DNA of 64,000 nucleotides from Alcanivorax sediminis (GTDB lineage Bacteria; Pseudomonadota; Gammaproteobacteria; Pseudomonadales; Alcanivoracaceae): NCBI RefSeq assembly GCF_009601165.1, contig NZ_WIRE01000001.1, positions 992,001 to 1,056,000 on the forward strand, written 5' to 3'. Positions within the stretch are counted from its first letter, which is position 1. Each line of letters opens with the position of its first letter. The notes beneath the pieces were generated by a model that searched no databases, was not told the origin of the DNA, and saw only the letters and a program-made list of their open reading frames with translations. The position numbers and the translations under genes are program-made. Shown here piece by piece: positions 60,754-64,000 of this stretch.

Positions 60754-62007
60754 ATGGGAAGCCGATATCGTGTGCGTGCCAGCGTCATGCTGGCCGTGCT
60801 GTGTGGCTGGCCACTGGCCGCCAGCGCTGCTGCCAATATGGATCCGGCAGCACCATCAGAATGGGCGCAATGGGTGCGCCAGCAAGTCCAGCGTTTGCCG
60901 GCCAGCCGAGCCATCAATGCAGAGCAGGAAAAATGGTTGGCAGAGACCCGCAGCGCCGGGCAGCCGCTGTATAACCCCAATCTGAACCTTACCTATGAAG
61001 ACAGCGCCGAGGTCACGAAAACCGTCGGCCTCAGCCAGACCCTGGACTGGTCCGGCAAGGCACGGGCCAGCCGTAATGAGAGTACGCTGCGCCTCACGCT
61101 GGCAGAGCTGCGTGGGCAAAAGGCCCGCGTCGATTTGTTGGCGCAATCCCTTCAGGCGTTGATTGCCTGGGATGCTGCCCAGGCGCGGCTGCAGGCTGCC
61201 CGTGAGCAGGAGCAGCAGCTCAGCGAGCTGGCCGCGTTGATACGCCGTCGCCAACAGGCCGGTGATGTGGGGCAGGTGGATGCCAGCCTCACCTTGCTAT
61301 CGGTGGGGCAGGCTCAGCAATCGTTGGCCGCAGCAGAAGCTCTTGCTACCCATGCGCAAACCCGCCTGCGTGAAGTGATGGCGATACCAACTCCGGCCTA
61401 TACGCTTCCACAGCAAGACCTTGTCTCTGCTGACGCCGTGGCGGGCAATCCGCAGACACGCCTGCAGGCTAACTACGATGTGCAGCTGGCGGAGCTGCAG
61501 CTGGCTTTGGCCGAGCAGGGCGTCACCCTCGCCGACAAGCAGCGCAACGCGGATCCTTCCCTTGGGCTGTATGTGGGCAAGGAAGGCGACGACAACCTGT
61601 GGGGGGTGGATCTCAGCTTGCCGCTGAAATTCTTCAATACCGACAAGCCTGCCTACCAGCAGGCCATGGCCGACAGTGATGCCCGGCGAGCCCTGCTGGA
61701 GAAAACCCGTAACGACATTCGCGCCCGTCTTGACGGCGCCCGCGACAACCTGACGCAGCAACAGCGTCGCTGGCAACACTGGCAGCAACTGACGCAGCCC
61801 TCGCTGGACAGCAGTGATGCCCTGCTCAAGCGCGTCTGGCAGCAGGGCGAACTCACCACCCAGAACTACCTGCAGGCCCTCAACCAAAGTCTGGAAGCTC
61901 GCCTCGCGGGCATCGCCCTGCGCGAAGCCCTGCAACAAGCGTGGATCGAGTGGCTCCAGCAAAGCGCCCAGCTGGATGAGTGGCTGAACGCCCTGGCAAA
62001 CCCCTGA
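60754..62007 (+). CDS. czcC: CzcC-like outer membrane factor
   Basis: A 417-residue TolC-family protein: signal peptide, then Gln/Ala-rich helical hairpins with repeats typical of outer membrane factors (QARLQAAREQEQQLSELAALIRRRQQAGDVGQVDASLTLLSVGQAQQ in the middle). It forms the outer channel of a heavy-metal RND pump with the next two genes. The gene order C-B-A is that of CzcCBA/CusCBA-type systems. Confidence 0.88.
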   Translation: MGSRYRVRASVMLAVLCGWPLAASAAANMDPAAPSEWAQWVRQQVQRLPASRAINAEQEKWLAETRSAGQPLYNPNLNLTYEDSAEVTKTVGLSQTLDWSGKARASRNESTLRLTLAELRGQKARVDLLAQSLQALIAWDAAQARLQAAREQEQQLSELAALIRRRQQAGDVGQVDASLTLLSVGQAQQSLAAAEALATHAQTRLREVMAIPTPAYTLPQQDLVSADAVAGNPQTRLQANYDVQLAELQLALAEQGVTLADKQRNADPSLGLYVGKEGDDNLWGVDLSLPLKFFNTDKPAYQQAMADSDARRALLEKTRNDIRARLDGARDNLTQQQRRWQHWQQLTQPSLDSSDALLKRVWQQGELTTQNYLQALNQSLEARLAGIALREALQQAWIEWLQQSAQLDEWLNALANP

Positions 62008-62057
62008 CATCCCGTAGGAGCGCCGCTCCTGCAAAGGCAAAAAATTGGACATTTTTT

Positions 62058-63293
62058 ATGAAAACCCAAATAACGTTCAAGAAAGCGCCACTGGCGATCG
62101 CTCTGCTGGCCACCCTGTCTTTCCCTGTATGGGCAGAAGACGATCACGGCCATGACCATGATGCTGCGCCGTCGAAAAGTGAATCCCATACGCAGGAAAA
62201 CCATGATGATCATGACGCCCACGATAATCATGGCGACAACGCCTCCAGGCATGATCATCAGGACGAACACGGCGAGCCAGAAGAGTCAGGCGTCACCCTC
62301 ACGCCCGAACAGCAAGCCATGCTCAACCTGCAAGTCATTACGCTTCAGCCGCAACAGAACGCCACCCAAACTCTCACCGTCCCGGCGGAAATCACCAGCA
62401 ACCAGTACCGCACCTGGGTAGTGCCGGTGCGCATCGATTCCCAGGTGCAAGCGCGCAGTGCGTCACTGGGTCAGCACATGAAAAAAGGCGAGCCCATTGC
62501 CACCCTGTTCAGTCCGGCCATGGCGGAGCTGCAAAGTGAACTGCAGGTAGCTGCGGATGCCTGGCGGCGGGTGAACAATCTGGGCCGACGCACCGTGGGC
62601 AACCAGCGCTATCTGGATGCACAAAGCCAGTACCAGTCCCTGCGGGCTCGCGCCAAGGGCTATGGGCTGGATGACGCCGCCATCCGCGCTATTGAAAGTG
62701 GCAAAAGCGAAAAGGGCATCTACACCCTCACCGCCCCGGATGACGGGCTGGTGCTGGAAGATGCCTTCCAGCAAGGCCAGTGGCTCACCGCCGGTAGCGA
62801 ACTGGTCACCCTGGTGGATGAATCTGAACTCTGGGCCGAAGCGGCACTGCCGCCCAGCCCCGGCCTGCACATTCCCACCGGCACGACTGCGCGCGTGCTG
62901 ATCGGGGATACGGTTGTCGAAGGCGAAGTGATCCAGTCCGGCCACCGCCTCAACCCGGTAACGCGAACCTTGTCGGTACGTGTGGCGGTGCCCAACGCCG
63001 GGCACCTGTTGCACCCCGGCATGTTTGCCGATGTGGCGTTGTCACTGTCAGCACCGGAGAACGCGCTCACTGTACCGGAAGAGGCGCTCACCCGTGGCTC
63101 CGATGGGGGTTGGCAATTGTTTGTGGAAGAAGCGTCCGGCTATTACCAGCCGATGGAAATCGAACTCAGCGGCCAACTTGGAGGGCAACGCATCGTCACC
63201 GGCATCGAACCGGGTAAACGCGTCGTCACGCGCGGCGCGTTCTTCCTGGCCAGCGAAATGGCCAAGTCCGGTTTCGATATCCACAATCACTAA
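62058..63293 (+). CDS. czcB: CzcB-like periplasmic adaptor with His-rich N-terminus
   Basis: About 411 residues. A signal peptide ends near residue 26, then residues about 27-72 hold a dense run of His and Asp (HGHDHD, HDDHDAHDNHGD and so on) that suggests Zn or Co binding. The rest is the adaptor fold. The ATG at 62058 is chosen over an upstream in-frame start near 61980, because the signal begins there; the ribosome site is weak. Confidence 0.88.
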   Translation: MKTQITFKKAPLAIALLATLSFPVWAEDDHGHDHDAAPSKSESHTQENHDDHDAHDNHGDNASRHDHQDEHGEPEESGVTLTPEQQAMLNLQVITLQPQQNATQTLTVPAEITSNQYRTWVVPVRIDSQVQARSASLGQHMKKGEPIATLFSPAMAELQSELQVAADAWRRVNNLGRRTVGNQRYLDAQSQYQSLRARAKGYGLDDAAIRAIESGKSEKGIYTLTAPDDGLVLEDAFQQGQWLTAGSELVTLVDESELWAEAALPPSPGLHIPTGTTARVLIGDTVVEGEVIQSGHRLNPVTRTLSVRVAVPNAGHLLHPGMFADVALSLSAPENALTVPEEALTRGSDGGWQLFVEEASGYYQPMEIELSGQLGGQRIVTGIEPGKRVVTRGAFFLASEMAKSGFDIHNH

Positions 63294-63305
63294 GGGATCA
63301 CCGTT

Positions 63306-64000
63306 ATGTTTAATCGTATTGTCGATTGGGCGGTGACCAACCGTCTGATTGTGTTGTTGCTGCTGGTGATCATCGTGGGAGTGATCGGCTGGCAATTGCC
63401 CAACCTGAAACTGGATGCCTTCCCGGACGTGACCAACGTTCAGGTGCAAGTGAATACCGAAGCGGAAGGCCTGGCCGCCGAAGAAGTGGAGCAGCTGATC
63501 ACCTATCCCATCGAGGCAGTGATGTACGCGCTGCCCCAGGTGGCCGAAGTCCGTTCCATTTCCAAGACTGGCTTGTCCATCGTCACCGTGGTGTTCGAAG
63601 ACGGTACCGATATCTACTTCGCCCGCCAGCTGGTGTTCGAACGGCTTCAGGCGGCGCGGGAAGATATTCCCGGGGGTGTCGGCACCCCGGAAATGGGCCC
63701 CAACACCTCCGGGCTCGGGCAGGTCTATCAATACCTGCTCACCGCCAAACCCGGCGCCAATATCGATGCCATGCAACTGCGCAGCCTCAACGACTGGGTA
63801 GTAAAGCTGCTGCTCATGCCCGTGGGCGGCGTCACCGATGTGCTCAGCTATGGCGGTGAGGTGCGCCAGTATCAGGTCAACGTGAAGCCTACCCGTTTGC
63901 TGGCCTACGACCTGACCCTGCAACAGGTCATGGAGGCCATCGCTGCCAACAACCGCAACGCCGGTGGCTGGTATCTGGATCGCGGTGCCGAGCAACTGGT
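63306..64000 (+). CDS. czcA: CzcA-type heavy-metal RND pump (3' end outside window)
   Basis: The first 231 codons of an RND permease run off the window end. MFNRIVDWAVTNRLIVLLL, LPNLKLDAFPDVTNVQVQV and EVRSISKTGLSIVTVVFEDGTD are the N-terminal blocks of CzcA/CusA-type metal pumps (HME-RND). It begins 12 bp after czcB. Substrate metal (Zn, Co, Cd or Cu/Ag) cannot be told from this part alone. Confidence 0.92.
   Translation, partial: MFNRIVDWAVTNRLIVLLLLVIIVGVIGWQLPNLKLDAFPDVTNVQVQVNTEAEGLAAEEVEQLITYPIEAVMYALPQVAEVRSISKTGLSIVTVVFEDGTDIYFARQLVFERLQAAREDIPGGVGTPEMGPNTSGLGQVYQYLLTAKPGANIDAMQLRSLNDWVVKLLLMPVGGVTDVLSYGGEVRQYQVNVKPTRLLAYDLTLQQVMEAIAANNRNAGGWYLDRGAEQL

Noticed and set aside
1..64000. 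tRNA, rRNA, riboswitch, transposase or prophage genes
   Set aside because: Looked for characteristic sequence and order by eye; none recognised.

Overview
The window is 64 kb of chromosomal, high-GC gammaproteobacterial DNA. Gene content (imelysin/di-haem iron cluster, haloalkane dehalogenase, RdgC, NhaD, DUF4331 locus, Czc efflux) and the very abundant intergenic repeats fit an Alcanivorax-like marine bacterium. That assignment is inference; there is no rRNA, tRNA, phage, transposase or CRISPR array here to anchor it.

Layout. 1-6.1 kb: end of a DUF2059 gene, a repeat-rich gap, then a minus-strand overlapping four-gene operon (DUF3348, MotA/ExbB-like DUF802 coiled-coil protein, MotB/OmpA-like protein, DUF2894) that looks like an uncharacterised ion-driven envelope complex. 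6.1-10.8 kb: phospholipase D lipoprotein, two small coiled-coil proteins, GNAT acetyltransferase, NhaD antiporter. 10.9-16.2 kb: iron cluster behind a Fur-box-like site (imelysin, di-haem oxidoreductase, second imelysin, DUF1513). 16.4-24.6 kb: SelO, an orphan Flp pilin, a solute-binding protein, a diguanylate cyclase, haloalkane dehalogenase, RdgC, a retropepsin-like protein, an alpha/beta hydrolase and DUF1653. 24.9-35.7 kb: DEAD-box-type helicase, SDR/phosphatase genes with a divergent LysR, an HxlR regulator with a divergent SDR and a DsbA-fold isomerase, an ECF42-type sigma factor with SnoaL and DGPF genes, and a thiolase. 36-41.5 kb: HupE/UreJ, TPR, lipoprotein and DUF4331 operon facing a divergent ECF sigma/anti-sigma pair. 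41.8-48.6 kb: ABC-F protein, TIGR02444, bioA, an orphan ParA, a DUF4124-like protein, FKBP isomerase and a secreted Cys-rich protein. 48.7-55.2 kb: TetR with a divergent RND efflux pair, and PhoX. 55.5-60.2 kb: cupredoxin-like protein, large esterase lipoprotein, a GluR0-like ligand-gated K+ channel and a thioesterase. 60.3-64 kb: start of a Czc heavy-metal efflux operon, cut by the window end.

The most unusual feature is the intergenic DNA. At least ten copies of a palindromic element have an inverted pair of heptamer arms (CGAAACT type) around a conserved core of about 35 nt. The right arm is a tandem heptamer array of 1 to 17 units. Copies sit just 3' of genes, nine of ten asymmetric copies point the same way, and the arrays often end a few bases from a stop codon. 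Other heptamers (AGCTACR, AGTGAAT/AGTTAAC, AGTTGAA) build elements of the same design, and Pseudomonas-REP-like and longer dispersed repeats are also present.

Gene functions are from reading the sequence and memory of protein families; no database search was possible.
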